A stretch of 64,000 bases of DNA from Sphingomonas sp. ATCC 31555 (GTDB taxonomy: Bacteria > Pseudomonadota > Alphaproteobacteria > Sphingomonadales > Sphingomonadaceae): positions 62,001-126,000 of the forward strand of contig NZ_ALBQ01000027.1 in assembly GCF_000282895.1 (NCBI RefSeq). Reading direction: 5' to 3'. The position numbers and the translations under genes were made by a program. This document shows, one piece after another, positions 8,641 through 17,365 of this stretch. Each line of letters begins with the position of its first letter. Within the stretch, counting starts at the first letter, position 1. The notes under the pieces were generated by a model. The model searched no databases and had not been told where the DNA came from. It was given only the letters and a program-made list of their open reading frames with translations.

Positions 8641-11022
8641 GTGAACTATCGCCGCCGCTTCCTGTTGGTGTCCTGCGCCGCCATCGCCCTCACCGGGTGG
8701 CGGGGCGCAGCGGGCGCGGCTCGGCGCGATCCGGCCGGGAGAGAGGTGAAGGCCGTGGGCGCACGCCGACCTGTGACGATCGTCGACGACGAATGGGGCG
8801 TACCCCATATCCGCGCAGAATCGATCCCTGACGCCTATTTCGGCCAGGGCTATGTCGTCGCACGCGATCGGCTGTTCCAGATCGACCTCCAGCTCCGGCG
8901 GGATCTCGGTCGGCTGGCGGAGGCGTTCGGCGCGCGCTTCGTCCCCTATGACGAAGCCGCCCGCCTGCTGCACTTCCGCGGCGACATCGCGGGCGAGCTG
9001 GCAGCGCTGCCCGCAAACGTGGTCGCATGTGCCCGGGCCTATGTGGCCGGCATCAATGCGCGCATCGCCGAGCTGGAGGCCAATCCGGCAGACCTGCCGC
9101 CCGAATATGGCGTGCTGCAGCTGCGTCCGCTGCGCTGGGACGTCGCCGATCTGGTCCGCATCCGCAGCGGTGACATGGGCAGTACCACCGACGAGGTCCG
9201 GCGCGCGCAGCTGGCGGCGCGCGGTCTGCTCGATCTCGATGCGCTGGTCGCGCCGCTCGCCTGGGATTGGCAGCCCCGAATTCCGGAAGGTCTCGATCTG
9301 GGCGCGGTCTCCAAGGCCGATCTGGGTATCCTCGCAACGACCGAAGGACCGCTGCCCTGGAGCGACGAGGTGCTCGCTTACTATGATCCGGTGTACGACC
9401 GCCTCGATCGCGAAGCGCATGGCAGCAATGCCTGGACGATCCCGGCATCGCAGTCTGCCACCGGAAGACCCATTCTTGCCAATGATCCGCATCTGGGCAT
9501 CGGCGGATTTTCGCCGCGCCACCTCGCCCATCTGACCGCGCCGGGCTTTGATGTGATCGGTGCCGGCAGCCCCGGCATGCCCGGCATCATGCAGGGACAT
9601 ACCGATCACTATGCGTTCGGGCGCACCAACACGCACATCGATCAGGAAGACCTGTTCGTCCTAGCGCTGAACCCGGACGATCCCGAGCAATATCGCCACG
9701 GGGGCATGTGGAAGCGCTTCGAGACGGTGACTCACACGATCCGCGTGAAGGACGCGCCGGACGTGCGCGTCGCCTCGCGCCATGCCGAGTACGGCCCGGT
9801 GCTGCGGCACGACCCGAAGACGCTGCGGGCCACGGCGATGGCATCGGTATCACTTCGCCCCGGCGCCAACATGACCTTCGCCATCATCGCGCTCAACCTG
9901 GCGAAGAACTGGGAAGAACTGGCCGAGGCCGCCCGGCTGCACGTCGCGCCCACCAATCTCCATTATGCCGATCGGGACGGGAATACCGGCTGGCGGATGC
10001 TCGGCCACGTCCCCATCCGCGCGCGTCACGATGGCCTGCTGCCGGTGCCGGGCGATGGCCGCTACGACTGGCAAGGCATCGTGCCGACGCAGGAAATGCC
10101 GTCCGTCCTCAATCCCGCAAGCGGCTGGTTCGCCTCGGCCAACCAGTTCAATCTTCCGGATAGCTGGTCGCCGGGCAAGCGGGTCAGCAGCTTCACCTGG
10201 AACGCGCCCTATCGCTACGAACGCATCGTCGAGGTGCTGCGTCAGCCGAGCAAGCACGGCATCGAAAGCAGCGTCGCGCTACAACAGGACACCCTGTCGC
10301 TGCCCGCACGTGCGCTCATCCCGCTCTTGCCCGCTCGCCTCGACGGCGCCGCAGGCCCCGCAGCGGCAATGCTCCGGCGCTGGGACATGCATTTGGAGGC
10401 GGAGTCCGCGCCCGCCGCGCTGTTCGAAATGTTCTGGATCGAACTGGGCAAGGCGTTCCTCGCGGCGGTAGTGCCGCCAGCGGCGCGCGATCTGGTCAAG
10501 TCGGTCGACCCGCGCCCGATGCTGGCGCTGCTCGCCCAGCCCGACGCGCGGTTCGGGCCGGAGCCGATAGCGGCGCGCGATGCGATGCTTGCGGCAGCCT
10601 TGGCCAAGGGCTGGGAGTCGGCGCTACGCACGTTCGGCCCCGATCCCGCACAGTGGCGCTGGGGCGATGCGCACCGGGTGGTTCTGCGGCACCCGCTCTC
10701 TCGCCTTCCGGCGATTGCCGCGGCGCTGCCCGCGATTGAAGGCGGAGGATCGGGCGGCGATGGCTTCACGGTGATGGCGCGCGGCTATGTCGCGGCACGC
10801 GACTGCACCGTCAGCCACGGTGCCAGTTTCCTGATCGTCAACGATGTCGGCAACTGGGACGAGTCGCGGGTTCTTGCGCTGCCCGGCCAGTCGATCGACC
10901 CGCGCTCGCCGCATTACCGCGACACCTACGCTGCCTGGATCGCGGGACAGACGCGACGCTTCCCCTTCAGCCGGAAGGCTGTCGACGCGCACGCCCGGCA
11001 GGTCACGGAACTCCGCCCATGA
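8641..11022 (+). CDS. Penicillin acylase family protein, Tat-exported (copy 2)
   Basis: A 793-residue paralogue of the acylase at 3070-5406, with near-identical blocks such as DxWGVPHIRA (51-59) and FGQGYVVARDRLFQIDL (67-83). The nucleophile Ser lies in GSNAW near 262, followed by ILANDPHLG. The open frame runs back into the receptor gene, but GTG at 8641 starts exactly at an N-terminus with a twin-arginine-like NYRRRFLLVS, so it is preferred; the ribosome binding site is weak. It should mature in the periplasm into two chains. Its stop overlaps the next gene's ATG (ATGA). Two diverged copies around one receptor suggest differing acyl-chain or amino-acid preference. Confidence 0.87.
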   Translation: MNYRRRFLLVSCAAIALTGWRGAAGAARRDPAGREVKAVGARRPVTIVDDEWGVPHIRAESIPDAYFGQGYVVARDRLFQIDLQLRRDLGRLAEAFGARFVPYDEAARLLHFRGDIAGELAALPANVVACARAYVAGINARIAELEANPADLPPEYGVLQLRPLRWDVADLVRIRSGDMGSTTDEVRRAQLAARGLLDLDALVAPLAWDWQPRIPEGLDLGAVSKADLGILATTEGPLPWSDEVLAYYDPVYDRLDREAHGSNAWTIPASQSATGRPILANDPHLGIGGFSPRHLAHLTAPGFDVIGAGSPGMPGIMQGHTDHYAFGRTNTHIDQEDLFVLALNPDDPEQYRHGGMWKRFETVTHTIRVKDAPDVRVASRHAEYGPVLRHDPKTLRATAMASVSLRPGANMTFAIIALNLAKNWEELAEAARLHVAPTNLHYADRDGNTGWRMLGHVPIRARHDGLLPVPGDGRYDWQGIVPTQEMPSVLNPASGWFASANQFNLPDSWSPGKRVSSFTWNAPYRYERIVEVLRQPSKHGIESSVALQQDTLSLPARALIPLLPARLDGAAGPAAAMLRRWDMHLEAESAPAALFEMFWIELGKAFLAAVVPPAARDLVKSVDPRPMLALLAQPDARFGPEPIAARDAMLAAALAKGWESALRTFGPDPAQWRWGDAHRVVLRHPLSRLPAIAAALPAIEGGGSGGDGFTVMARGYVAARDCTVSHGASFLIVNDVGNWDESRVLALPGQSIDPRSPHYRDTYAAWIAGQTRRFPFSRKAVDAHARQVTELRP

Positions 11023-12194
11023 AGCTTACGCGACGGCAAATGGCACTGGGCATCGGCATCGCGGTCATCGCCGTCCCGCTTCCGGAGGACTATGCCGCCG
11101 CCGCAGCTCGGGGCTCGCGCTTCGATGCTGCCTGGGCCGAGGTCCAGGCCTGGGTCGGCAAGGCCTTTCCCGGCGCGGTGGTCGCGGTCGGGATGCAGGG
11201 CCGGCTCGTCGCGCTGCGAAGCTTCGGCAGGATGTCCGCGGCGCCCGATGCGCCTCCGATGCCCCGCGACGCGATTTTTGATCTCGCATCGCTCACCAAG
11301 GTGATCGGTACGACGACGGCTGCAGAACTGCTCTACGATCGCGGATTGCTCGATCTCGATCGGCCGGTGGCCGAGTATCTTCCTGCCTTTGGCGGCGCGC
11401 CCGGGCATGATCGGATCACGGTGCGGCACCTGCTCAGCCACAGCTCGGGCCTGTTCACTTCCGAGCTACTGTGGCAGCACAGCCGTAACCGGCAGGAACT
11501 GCTCGCACGGATCGACCATATGCCGCTCGCCTGGGAACCCGGATCCCGCTACCAGTATCGCGACGAGAACATGATCCTGATGGGCGAGATCGTCGAGCGC
11601 CTGGCGGGCAAACCGCTGGGTCGGTTCCTGCACGACGCTGTCTTCGAGCCGCTCGGCATGAAGGATACCGGCTTCAATCCGCCGGCACGCCGGATCGCGC
11701 GCATTCCGCCCACCGAGCAGGACGACGTCTTTCGGCACCGACTGATCCGCGGCGAGGTGCATGACGAGAATGCGTTCGTGCTGGGCGGAGTCGCAGGCCA
11801 TGCCGGGCTGTTCTCCACCGCAGCGGATCTGGCCCAGGTTGCGCAGCTTTATCTCGATCATGGTCGCCGCCACGGCCGGCAGCTGCTGAAACCCGCCAGC
11901 ATCGCGGCGTTCACCACGCGACAGACCGTCGTTCCCGGAAGCTCGCGCGCCTTGGGGTGGGACATGCCCGATGCATCCGGCGGCTTCGCCGGGCCGCGCG
12001 CAGCCCCCGACGCGCTGATGCACACCGGGTTCACCGGCACCTCGATCTATATCGATCGTTCGCGCAACGCCTTCATCATCTTGCTCAGCAATCGGGTGAA
12101 CCCCAGCCGTGGCAACAAGCGGATCGCCGACGCGCGCATTGCGATCCACACCGCGTTGCTGTCCGCGATCGATGCCGCCGCCGTCCGACGCTGA
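11019..12194 (+). CDS. Serine hydrolase of the beta-lactamase class C family
   Basis: A 391-residue penicillin-binding-protein-like hydrolase. A Tat-like motif (LTRRQMALG) lies at residues 3-11 of an exported N-terminus. The SxxK nucleophile motif is SLTK at 91-94, the YxN-like element is YRD near 179-181, and the KTG-equivalent is HTGFTG at 334-339. Enzymes of this fold act as beta-lactamases, D-aminopeptidases, esterases or DD-peptidases. Coupling to a penicillin acylase (4-base overlap) in a locus for D-amino-acid derivatives favours a D-peptidase or amidase over drug resistance. Family is sure; reaction is inferred. Confidence 0.85.
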   Translation: MKLTRRQMALGIGIAVIAVPLPEDYAAAAARGSRFDAAWAEVQAWVGKAFPGAVVAVGMQGRLVALRSFGRMSAAPDAPPMPRDAIFDLASLTKVIGTTTAAELLYDRGLLDLDRPVAEYLPAFGGAPGHDRITVRHLLSHSSGLFTSELLWQHSRNRQELLARIDHMPLAWEPGSRYQYRDENMILMGEIVERLAGKPLGRFLHDAVFEPLGMKDTGFNPPARRIARIPPTEQDDVFRHRLIRGEVHDENAFVLGGVAGHAGLFSTAADLAQVAQLYLDHGRRHGRQLLKPASIAAFTTRQTVVPGSSRALGWDMPDASGGFAGPRAAPDALMHTGFTGTSIYIDRSRNAFIILLSNRVNPSRGNKRIADARIAIHTALLSAIDAAAVRR

Positions 12195-12391
12195 TCGCGA
12201 TCCTGCACACTGGCGGAAACACAAATCATTGCCGCAATAGCGCGCCGTGCAACGGCGTGGATCATCGCGCAACAACGGCAAACTTGCCGCGTGGCGCAAG
12301 GCACCATGCGCGCCGCAGCGGCCCCGGTGCCTGACCAAAGACAGCAATTCAGGAAAGTTTAACCACCGGTTGCCTGACAACTCGCTTGCAA

Positions 12392-12404
12392 CTGGCCGGA
12401 CCAG
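12392..12404 (+). promoter_or_regulatory. Palindromic operator candidate CTGGCCGGACCAG upstream of the DUF1080 operon
   Basis: An imperfect 13-base palindrome about 80 bases before the GTG at 12485. Its core TGGCCGGACCA is identical to that in front of the TonB receptor gene at 25456, read in the direction of transcription and at almost the same distance from the start. A possible -35 (TTGCAA, 12386-12391) touches its left edge. The rest of the 290-base gap 12195-12484 shows no gene; a GGCACC/GGTGCC inverted repeat near 12300-12332 may end the upstream transcript. Confidence 0.5.
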
Positions 12405-12484
12405 AAATTACGCCTAACGTATCAACAGCTTTCGGCGCGAAGCTTCAATCGTGCCGGCAAGCCGAATGAACAAGGGGAGAGATC

Positions 12485-13873
12485 GTGGTCCGCACCATCG
12501 CGCTACTGGCATTGGCCCTTCCGATGGCCGCCTTCACTCTCCCCACCGCCTCCCCTTCGCTTGGGGGGCAGCCCACAGCGCCGTGGCGCAACCTCATGCC
12601 GAAGCCGGGCCTTGCCGGATGGCATCGCACAGGCGGCAACGCCACCTACACGGTGGTGGGTGACGAACTGGTCGGCCGGGCGGTGGTCGGCAAGGGCAAT
12701 AGCTGGCTGGTGTCCGACCAGCTCTATGGCGACTTCATCGTCGAGTTCGACGCCAAGACCGATCCGTCGCTCAACTCGGGCATGATGATCCGCGGCCAAA
12801 GCCGGCCCGACTATCGGAGCGGTGTCGTGTTCGGCTACCAGGCGGAGATCGATCCCTCGCCCCGCGCGTGGAGCGCCGGCCTCTATGACGAACAGCGCCG
12901 CCAATGGCTCTACACGCTCGGCCGCAACGAAGCCGCGCGCAATGCCTTTCGTCCGGGCGACTGGAATCACTACCGCGTCGAAGCGATCGGCCATCGCATC
13001 CGCACCTTCATCAACGGCGTGCCGGCTGCCGATATCGTCGACGATACCGATGCGCGCGGCTTCCTGGCGTTCCAGGTGCATGCGCTGCCGGACGAGGTGG
13101 CGGCCAAGGGCCCCGAGGTGCGGTTCAAGGGCCTGCGCATCCTCACTGATTCGCCCGCCCGCTATGCGCTGCCTGAGAGCCGGCTGGAACAGCAGGGCTG
13201 GCAGCCTAACCAGCTGACCGCCGCCGAGCGCCGCGCCGGATGGACCCTGCTGTGGGACGGCCGCAGCGCGAAAGGCTGGCACTCGGCCAAAGGTGGCGGC
13301 TTCCCCACGCGCGGCTGGACGATCGCACAGGGCGTGCTGACGGTCGACAAAAACGGCGGCGGCGGCGATATCGCCACCGATGCCAGCTACCGAAACTTCG
13401 AGCTCTCGGTCGACTTCCGGCTGAGCGAAGGCGCCAACAGCGGCATCAAATATCTGCTGGCCCCGGCAGCCGGCGGCGCAGTTTCGAATGTCGGCTTCGA
13501 ATATCAGCTGCTCGATGATGCCCGCCACCCTGATGCGAAGATGGGCCGCGACGGCAATCGCACCCTCGCCTCGCTGTACGACCTGATCCCGGCGCGGAAC
13601 CTTTCGGACCCGTCGAGCCCGGGCAAGCGGGGCAACCCGCCGGGCGAATGGAACCGCGCAACCATCCTGGTGCGCGGGGACCATGTCGAACATTGGCTCA
13701 ACGGCTTCAAGGTTGTCGAATATACGCGCGGCTCCGATGCGCTGAAGGCGCGGATCGCCGAAAGCAAGTTCGCCGCGATCACCGGCTTCGGCACCACGGC
13801 GGAAGGGGCGATCCTGCTGCAGGATCATGGCGACCGCGTGGATTTCCGCTCGATCAAATTGCGCCGCTTCTGA
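12485..13873 (+). CDS. Tandem DUF1080 (3-keto-glycoside hydrolase-like) exported protein
   Basis: A 462-residue secreted protein. A signal peptide covers about residues 1-20. Two DUF1080 (concanavalin-like) domains follow, near 35-225 and 245-462; the second begins with WTLLWDGRSAKGWHS and contains the typical NSGIKYLL and NGFKVVEY segments. Members of this family are linked to hydrolysis of 3-keto-glycosides made by Gfo/Idh/MocA oxidoreductases, exactly the genes that follow here. The start is GTG at 12485 with AAGGGGAGA 5-13 bases upstream. It is the first gene of a plus-strand run up to 18547. A protein with two copies is longer than the single-domain norm; which domain is active cannot be told. 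Confidence 0.82.
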   Translation: MVRTIALLALALPMAAFTLPTASPSLGGQPTAPWRNLMPKPGLAGWHRTGGNATYTVVGDELVGRAVVGKGNSWLVSDQLYGDFIVEFDAKTDPSLNSGMMIRGQSRPDYRSGVVFGYQAEIDPSPRAWSAGLYDEQRRQWLYTLGRNEAARNAFRPGDWNHYRVEAIGHRIRTFINGVPAADIVDDTDARGFLAFQVHALPDEVAAKGPEVRFKGLRILTDSPARYALPESRLEQQGWQPNQLTAAERRAGWTLLWDGRSAKGWHSAKGGGFPTRGWTIAQGVLTVDKNGGGGDIATDASYRNFELSVDFRLSEGANSGIKYLLAPAAGGAVSNVGFEYQLLDDARHPDAKMGRDGNRTLASLYDLIPARNLSDPSSPGKRGNPPGEWNRATILVRGDHVEHWLNGFKVVEYTRGSDALKARIAESKFAAITGFGTTAEGAILLQDHGDRVDFRSIKLRRF

Positions 13874-13932
13874 AAAGTACAGGCCACATCACTGGAAACA
13901 AAGCTACAATAGACAAGAGGGGAAGCACTGCC

Positions 13933-15246
13933 ATGTTCGATCGTCGATCGATGATAAAAGGCGCCGGCGCGGTCGGCGCAATGGCGATGAGCGCGCGCAG
14001 CTATGCGCGGATCCTCGGCGCGAACGATCGCATCCGCGTCGGCATCGTCGGCGTGAACGGCCGCGGCCAGGCGCATATGAGCGCGTTCGCCAAGCAGCCC
14101 AACGTCCAGGTCACCCACTTCGCCGATGTCGATTCGGCGGTGCTGGCCAAGCGCGCCAGCGAGTTCGCCCAGCGGCATGGCAGCACGGTCGAAACCACCG
14201 GCGATTATCGCCGCCTCCTCGATCGGAAGGCTGTCGACGTCATCACCGTCGCCACGCCCGATCATTGGCACGCCAAGGTCGCGATCGATGCGATGGATGC
14301 GGGCCGCGACGTCTATATCGAAAAGCCGATCGGCATCGCGCCAGCAGAAGGCGAGGCGCTGATCGCCGCCCAGAAGCGCACCGGCCGCGTGCTCCAGGTC
14401 GGCAACCAGCAGCGATCGAGCGCCGAGACGCGCCAACTGGCGGAGCTGATCCGCGCCGGCGAGCTTGGCGACATCTACGAAGCCCAGACCTGGTATGCGA
14501 ATAACCGCAAGTCGATCGGCAAGGGGCAGGTCGTGCCACCGCCGCCGAACCTGGACTGGGCCATGTGGCAGGGCCCCCGCCCGCGCGGCCCCTATCGTTC
14601 GAACCTCGTCCACTATAACTGGCACTGGTTCTGGAAGTACGGCACCGGCGAAACGTGCAACAACGCGATGCACGAGCTGGATGTCGCCCGCTGGCTGATG
14701 GACCTATCCTACCCGAGCAAGGTCACTGCGCTGGGCGAGCGCCGCTTTTACCGCGGCGACGATTGGGAGATGTACGACACGCTCGCGCTCACGCTCGGCT
14801 ATGAAGATGGCCGAAGGATCCGCTGGGACGGCCAAAGCTGCAACGGCATGCTCCGCTACGGCCGGGGTCGCGGCACGCTGCTGCTCGGCACCAGGGGCTC
14901 GGCGGTGGTCGATCGCAACGGCTTCGAGCTGTACGATCTTGGCGGCAAGCAGCTGCGCGAAGTGAAGGCGGCAGCGGAATCGGAAACCACCGGCACCGTC
15001 GGCGAAGGCGCGCTCGATATCTATCATGCCGCCAATTTCCTGGGCGTGATCCGCGGCACCGAGCGGGCGCTGAATTCCCCGATCGTAGAAGGACATATCA
15101 GCACGACGCTCTGTCATCTGGGCAACATCGCCTATCGCAGCGGGGGCGCGATCACGACGGACCCAACGACCGGTAAGCCCAAGGAAGCCGCGGCGCAGAA
15201 GCTGTGGTCGGTCGACTATGAACCCGGCTGGGAGGTCCGCGGCTGA
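13933..15246 (+). CDS. Gfo/Idh/MocA family oxidoreductase, Tat-exported (1 of 3)
   Basis: A 437-residue NAD(P)-dependent sugar oxidoreductase. Twin-arginine signal DRRSMIKGAG is at residues 3-12. The Rossmann fold starts at RVGIVGVNGRG (35-45), TPDHWH is at 109-113, and the catalytic-lysine motif EKPIG is at 130-134. NAMHELDVARW later supplies the usual catalytic His region. Export as a folded protein with bound cofactor suggests a tightly held NAD(P), acting on sugars in the periplasm. ATG at 13933 is preceded by GAGGGGAAG; the longer open frame runs into the DUF1080 gene in another frame and is not coding. With DUF1080 upstream, it probably makes or reduces a 3-keto-sugar. Confidence 0.88.
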   Translation: MFDRRSMIKGAGAVGAMAMSARSYARILGANDRIRVGIVGVNGRGQAHMSAFAKQPNVQVTHFADVDSAVLAKRASEFAQRHGSTVETTGDYRRLLDRKAVDVITVATPDHWHAKVAIDAMDAGRDVYIEKPIGIAPAEGEALIAAQKRTGRVLQVGNQQRSSAETRQLAELIRAGELGDIYEAQTWYANNRKSIGKGQVVPPPPNLDWAMWQGPRPRGPYRSNLVHYNWHWFWKYGTGETCNNAMHELDVARWLMDLSYPSKVTALGERRFYRGDDWEMYDTLALTLGYEDGRRIRWDGQSCNGMLRYGRGRGTLLLGTRGSAVVDRNGFELYDLGGKQLREVKAAAESETTGTVGEGALDIYHAANFLGVIRGTERALNSPIVEGHISTTLCHLGNIAYRSGGAITTDPTTGKPKEAAAQKLWSVDYEPGWEVRG

Positions 15247-16081
15247 AGTGCGCGCGAGCGAGGCCAGCGTCGCGCGGTTCGCCGCCATGGGTACGCGCGT
15301 CGAGCTGCACCTGTTCGGCGGCGGCGCGGCCGATGCGCTTTCGGCCGCGCAAGCCGCGATCGCCGCAGTCGAGAATGCCTTGACCATCCACCGCCCCTCC
15401 CCGACGACCGCGCTCAACCGGGCATTGGCGACGGGCGACAGCGCCGCGGTCGACGAGCCGCTGCTGTTCGACGCGCTGTTGCAGGTGGACGCGCTATGGC
15501 AGCAGAGTGGCGGACTGTTCGATCCGAGCCTCGGCGCATGGTCTTCGATCGCGCTGGATCGCGCAGCCGGCCGGGTTTCCGCCACCCAGCCGCTCACGCT
15601 GGATTTCGGCGGCTTCGGCAAAGGCTTCGCGCTCGACCGCGCCGTTGCCGCGCTGCGCCTGGCCGGAGTCACGCACGCCTTGCTCTCCGCCGGCGAGAGT
15701 TCGATCGCGGTGATCGGCCAGCATCCGCTGGGCGGCGCCTGGCCTTTCGCCATCCCGCACCCCGAAAAGGCGGATGCCTGGTTGGTGGAGCTGGAGATGC
15801 ACGATGCGTCGCTCTCCATTTCCTCCACGATCGGCGCCGGCGCCGCCAAGCCCGGCCGCGCGGCGATGGTTCGCCCGGTCGACGGCACGATCGTCACCGA
15901 GCCGGCCACCGCCGTCGCCCTTGCCGCAACCGGCGCCGAGGCCGAGGCGATGAGCACCGCGCTGCTCGTGGCCAATCCATCCGTGGCGGACCGGCTCCGC
16001 GCCGCCGATCCCGACCGACGCTTCCGCTTCCCCCATGCCGCCCCCGTGCGTGCCGAGCGACCATTGGAACCCACCGCATGA
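15218..16081 (+). CDS. Divergent ApbE-like FAD:protein FMN transferase
   Basis: A 287-residue protein matching the ApbE fold: FAAMGTRVELHLFGG near 21-35, FDPSLGAW, LDFGGFGKGFALDRAV and ALLSAGESSIAVIG. It is expected to attach FMN to a Thr/Ser of a partner protein. Several family motifs are altered: the TSG segment reads SSTIG, the conserved HxxDPxTG reads VRPVDG, and the Mg-binding AD of ADALSTA is AE (AEAMSTALLV). No signal peptide is seen, unlike most ApbE. The ATG at 15218 overlaps the previous gene by 29 bases; GTG at 15248, 12 bases after GGGAGG, is an alternative. No FMN-acceptor motif was noticed in the neighbours, so its partner is unknown. Confidence 0.72.
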   Translation: MNPAGRSAAEVRASEASVARFAAMGTRVELHLFGGGAADALSAAQAAIAAVENALTIHRPSPTTALNRALATGDSAAVDEPLLFDALLQVDALWQQSGGLFDPSLGAWSSIALDRAAGRVSATQPLTLDFGGFGKGFALDRAVAALRLAGVTHALLSAGESSIAVIGQHPLGGAWPFAIPHPEKADAWLVELEMHDASLSISSTIGAGAAKPGRAAMVRPVDGTIVTEPATAVALAATGAEAEAMSTALLVANPSVADRLRAADPDRRFRFPHAAPVRAERPLEPTA

Positions 16082-17340
16082 CCGACGACGATTTCGCCCT
16101 GTCGCGCCGCAGCTTTCTCGATCACGTCCTGCTGGCTTCGGCCGGGGCTGGCATGAGCGCTGCCGCTCCCTGGGCCGCGCTTGCGGCCGAAGATCCCGCC
16201 ATGGGCCCGCGCGTCCGCATGGGCGTGATCGGCACCGGTGATCGCGGCCGCACGCTGATCCAGAACATCAACAAGACCCGCAACTGCGCGGTGACTGCCC
16301 TGTGCGACACCTTCGCGCCGAATATCGCGAAGGCACGGGCCTATGTGCCAGCGAATACACCGGTTTTCAGCGACCACCGCGCCATGCTGGATGCCAAGGG
16401 CATCGATGCGGTGGTGGTCGCCACCCCGCTCGATCTCCACGCCCGCCACACGCTCGATGCGCTCGACGCCGGCTACCCGGTGTTCTGCGAAAAGGCGATG
16501 GCGCGCAGCATCGCCGATTGCACCGCGATGGTCGCCCGCGCCCGCCAGCGCGGCAAGGTGCTGCAGATCGGCCATCAGCGCCTGTTCAACCCGACTTATC
16601 TCAACGCCCTGAAGCGCGCCCAGGCGGGGGAGATCGGCGCGATCACGCAGATCCGCGCGAGCTGGCACCGCAACCGCAGCTGGCGCCGCAAGCTCCCGCC
16701 GGGCGGGCAGGACCGCGAGATCAACTGGCGCCTGTACCGCGATCGATCCGCCGGGCTGATGACCGAACTGGCGACGCACCAGCTTCAGGTTGCCAACTGG
16801 TTCCTGGGCGCGCTGCCCACACGAGTAATGGGATCGGGCAGCATCTGCTTCTGGAAGGATGGTCGCGACGTCTACGATCAGGTGGCGCTGATCTACGACT
16901 ATGCGGACGGACGGAAGCTGATCTATACCTCGATGCTCAACAACGCCCGCTATGGCTGTGAAGAGCAGATCCAGGGGAGCACGGGCACGATCGAGCCCGA
17001 ACTCGGCCGGATCTACAGGGAAGTCCCGCCAGCGCAGGTGCCGGCACTGGCCCGTATGCGCTCGGATGTGCAGGCGGGCCGCAAGCGCGCCGTGCCGATC
17101 GGCGGCGCGACCTGGTTCCCGGAACTGCCCGTCGTCACGCCGGGGGATTCGCTTGGCTGGGGCGAGTATGACGAGACGATGCTGCAGTTCGAAGGCTTTG
17201 GCGAAGCCGTGCGCACCGGCAAGGAAGTGCCGGGCCTGCTCGCCCAGGCCTATTATGCCAGCGTGGCCTCGCTGCTCGGCGAACAGGCGATCGACGAAGG
17301 CCGCCCGCTCGCCTGGCCGGCCGACCTTCTCACTTTCTGA
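16078..17340 (+). CDS. Gfo/Idh/MocA family oxidoreductase, Tat-exported (2 of 3)
   Basis: A 420-residue sugar oxidoreductase with a Tat signal (LSRRSFLDH, residues 8-16). The Rossmann motif is GVIGTGDRGR at 49-58. The usual EKP reads EKA (138-140), keeping the catalytic Lys but losing the Pro. The C-terminal domain carries TELATHQLQVANW as the substrate-site helix. ATG at 16078 overlaps the ApbE-like stop (ATGA). A much longer frame upstream is a shadow of that gene. It resembles the first family member of the operon in layout but is clearly a separate lineage, so sequential oxidation/reduction steps in one pathway are plausible. Confidence 0.86.
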   Translation: MTDDDFALSRRSFLDHVLLASAGAGMSAAAPWAALAAEDPAMGPRVRMGVIGTGDRGRTLIQNINKTRNCAVTALCDTFAPNIAKARAYVPANTPVFSDHRAMLDAKGIDAVVVATPLDLHARHTLDALDAGYPVFCEKAMARSIADCTAMVARARQRGKVLQIGHQRLFNPTYLNALKRAQAGEIGAITQIRASWHRNRSWRRKLPPGGQDREINWRLYRDRSAGLMTELATHQLQVANWFLGALPTRVMGSGSICFWKDGRDVYDQVALIYDYADGRKLIYTSMLNNARYGCEEQIQGSTGTIEPELGRIYREVPPAQVPALARMRSDVQAGRKRAVPIGGATWFPELPVVTPGDSLGWGEYDETMLQFEGFGEAVRTGKEVPGLLAQAYYASVASLLGEQAIDEGRPLAWPADLLTF

Positions 17341-17365
17341 CCCTTTCGCCTGAAGGAGCATTTGC

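Noticed and set aside
11019..12194. Resistance beta-lactamase
   Set aside because: SLTK is present, but the gene is coupled to an acylase in a D-amino-acid locus and the YxN/KTG elements are those of general class-C-type hydrolases; no resistance context is seen.
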